Origin: an uncultured Pseudomonadota bacterium
GTDB lineage: Bacteria > Pseudomonadota > Alphaproteobacteria > Rs-D84
Reading direction: 5' to 3'
Length of the DNA: 5,972 nucleotides
Assembly (NCBI GenBank): GCA_947303165.1
Contig: CAMYXE010000046.1
Coordinates: 1-5,972, forward strand
The notes beneath the pieces are model-generated. The model was not told the DNA's origin. It saw only the letters and a program-made list of their open reading frames with translations, and made no database searches. Shown here piece by piece: positions 5,366 to 5,972 of this stretch. Position 1 is the stretch's first letter, and every line of letters begins with the position of its first letter. A program made the translations under genes and the position numbers.

Positions 5366-5972
5366 TACTTTTTATATCCAGGATTACATGCACGAACACA
5401 CTTCTTGGTATTGTCATTCCAAAACATAGCCCCAGTATAATCTTCTTGATCTTGGCAAACCAATTTACATTCATTACCTTCCAAGATATATTTTTGCCCT
5501 TGATACATACAACTTGCAATTTCACACTCTGATACATAAGTGCTGACTGCGATATCACCGTTTTCATCAAAACGATTTTCACACTCAACACATTCGTTAC
5601 CAAAAGGTTCAAATCCTGGGTTACAACCTGTCACATGGCATTCCGTCCATTGATTTGTTTCTCTATTCCATTCACGATCGCCATGACCATTCGCAATACT
5701 GCACAATTGAGCATTCAACACACAGGTGTTTGAGGCAACATGGTACCCATCAACACAATCCACAACCATACAAGACCCATATCCGCCAATCGTGGCATTC
5801 CAAGTACGTATTGCATGTGCCGAATGTGGTACTGAACATTCAATCACGTCATCCATGCATTGCCCATGCTCCATATGTTGACCTGTGGGGCACTGCACAC
5901 ATTCTGTGCCATCCGCGTTCGGTTGTGTTCCAGGTTCACACGGTTGACATACCCCATTTACCCATATTTCAT
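5365..5972 (-). CDS. Cys-rich modular repeat protein, C-terminal part (5' end beyond the window)
   Basis: The frame is open from the right edge to TAA at 5365, giving 201 codons of the C-terminus; the start lies outside. An internal GTG at 5898 has no Shine-Dalgarno support and codons upstream continue the same Cys-rich pattern (VCQPCEPGT, then TECVQCPTG), so it is not the real start. Three modules follow, with cysteines spaced C-x18 to 21-C-x4-C-x10-C, the last with x13: Cys45/67/72/83, Cys90/111/116/127 and Cys130/149/154/168 in edge-based numbering. The first two share CS[VI], then WN, then C-x3-C-x2-G-[YF]-x4-N-x-C-V. The early part resembles the EGF-like or GCC2/GCC3 pattern CxxCxxG. The protein ends VRACNPGYKK. 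Such Cys content implies disulfides, so an exported or surface protein is likely, though the signal peptide is out of view. An adhesin-like role is inference. Confidence 0.8.
   Translation of the reverse strand, partial: EIWVNGVCQPCEPGTQPNADGTECVQCPTGQHMEHGQCMDDVIECSVPHSAHAIRTWNATIGGYGSCMVVDCVDGYHVASNTCVLNAQLCSIANGHGDREWNRETNQWTECHVTGCNPGFEPFGNECVECENRFDENGDIAVSTYVSECEIASCMYQGQKYILEGNECKLVCQDQEDYTGAMFWNDNTKKCVRACNPGYKK

Noticed and set aside
5898..5898. GTG at 5898 as the start of the Cys-rich gene
   Set aside because: Codons upstream to the window edge stay open and continue the CxxC pattern, and no Shine-Dalgarno precedes the GTG.

Overview
The window is a stretch of moderately AT-rich bacterial chromosome with standard bacterial signals: -35/-10 promoters, Shine-Dalgarno sites and rho-independent terminators. 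Three things suggest a host-associated, probably gut, member of the Alphaproteobacteria: a palindromic intergenic repeat of the 'GTCATTCCGGGCTTGACCCG' type common in that class, a signal-peptide-bearing choloylglycine hydrolase/penicillin V acylase, and a Cys-rich modular secreted protein. This placement is an inference from style and content; there is no rRNA or marker gene to confirm it.

Layout, left to right. Bases 1-185 are mostly intergenic and hold a possible promoter. Bases 186-1877 hold one AT-rich reading frame cut by a single in-frame TGA at 1578-1580. The first part (464 codons) has a large uncharacterised N-terminal region and a domain reminiscent of the PcfJ-like phage/plasmid family. 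The stop falls inside a run of about 21-residue leucine-rich-like repeats that continues in the same frame to 1877. Bases 1901-2233 hold a terminator, a 21-base copy of a tRNA 3' end, a visibly more GC-rich spacer with hairpins, and then an intact minus-strand tRNA-Gln(CTG) with its own terminator and a near-consensus promoter. The tRNA tail duplication looks like the scar of an integration event. Bases 2317-3399 encode an exported Ntn-hydrolase of the bile salt hydrolase/penicillin V acylase family. Bases 3406-3544 hold a palindromic repeat element and degenerate repeats of its end. Bases 3624-4862 encode a DUF1015 family protein, which ends at a strong terminator that also serves the converging small gene at 4914-5264. 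Bases 5365-5972 are the C-terminal part of a Cys-rich repeat protein on the minus strand that runs off the right edge.

The genes do not form one pathway. DUF1015 is probably housekeeping. The acylase and the Cys-rich protein face the periplasm or outside and may deal with host or neighbour molecules. The left third looks like accessory, decaying DNA beside a tRNA integration site. I see no clear new multi-gene system. The most informative signals are the in-frame TGA in a repeat protein, the tRNA-Gln tail duplication and the covarying arms of the palindromic repeat.
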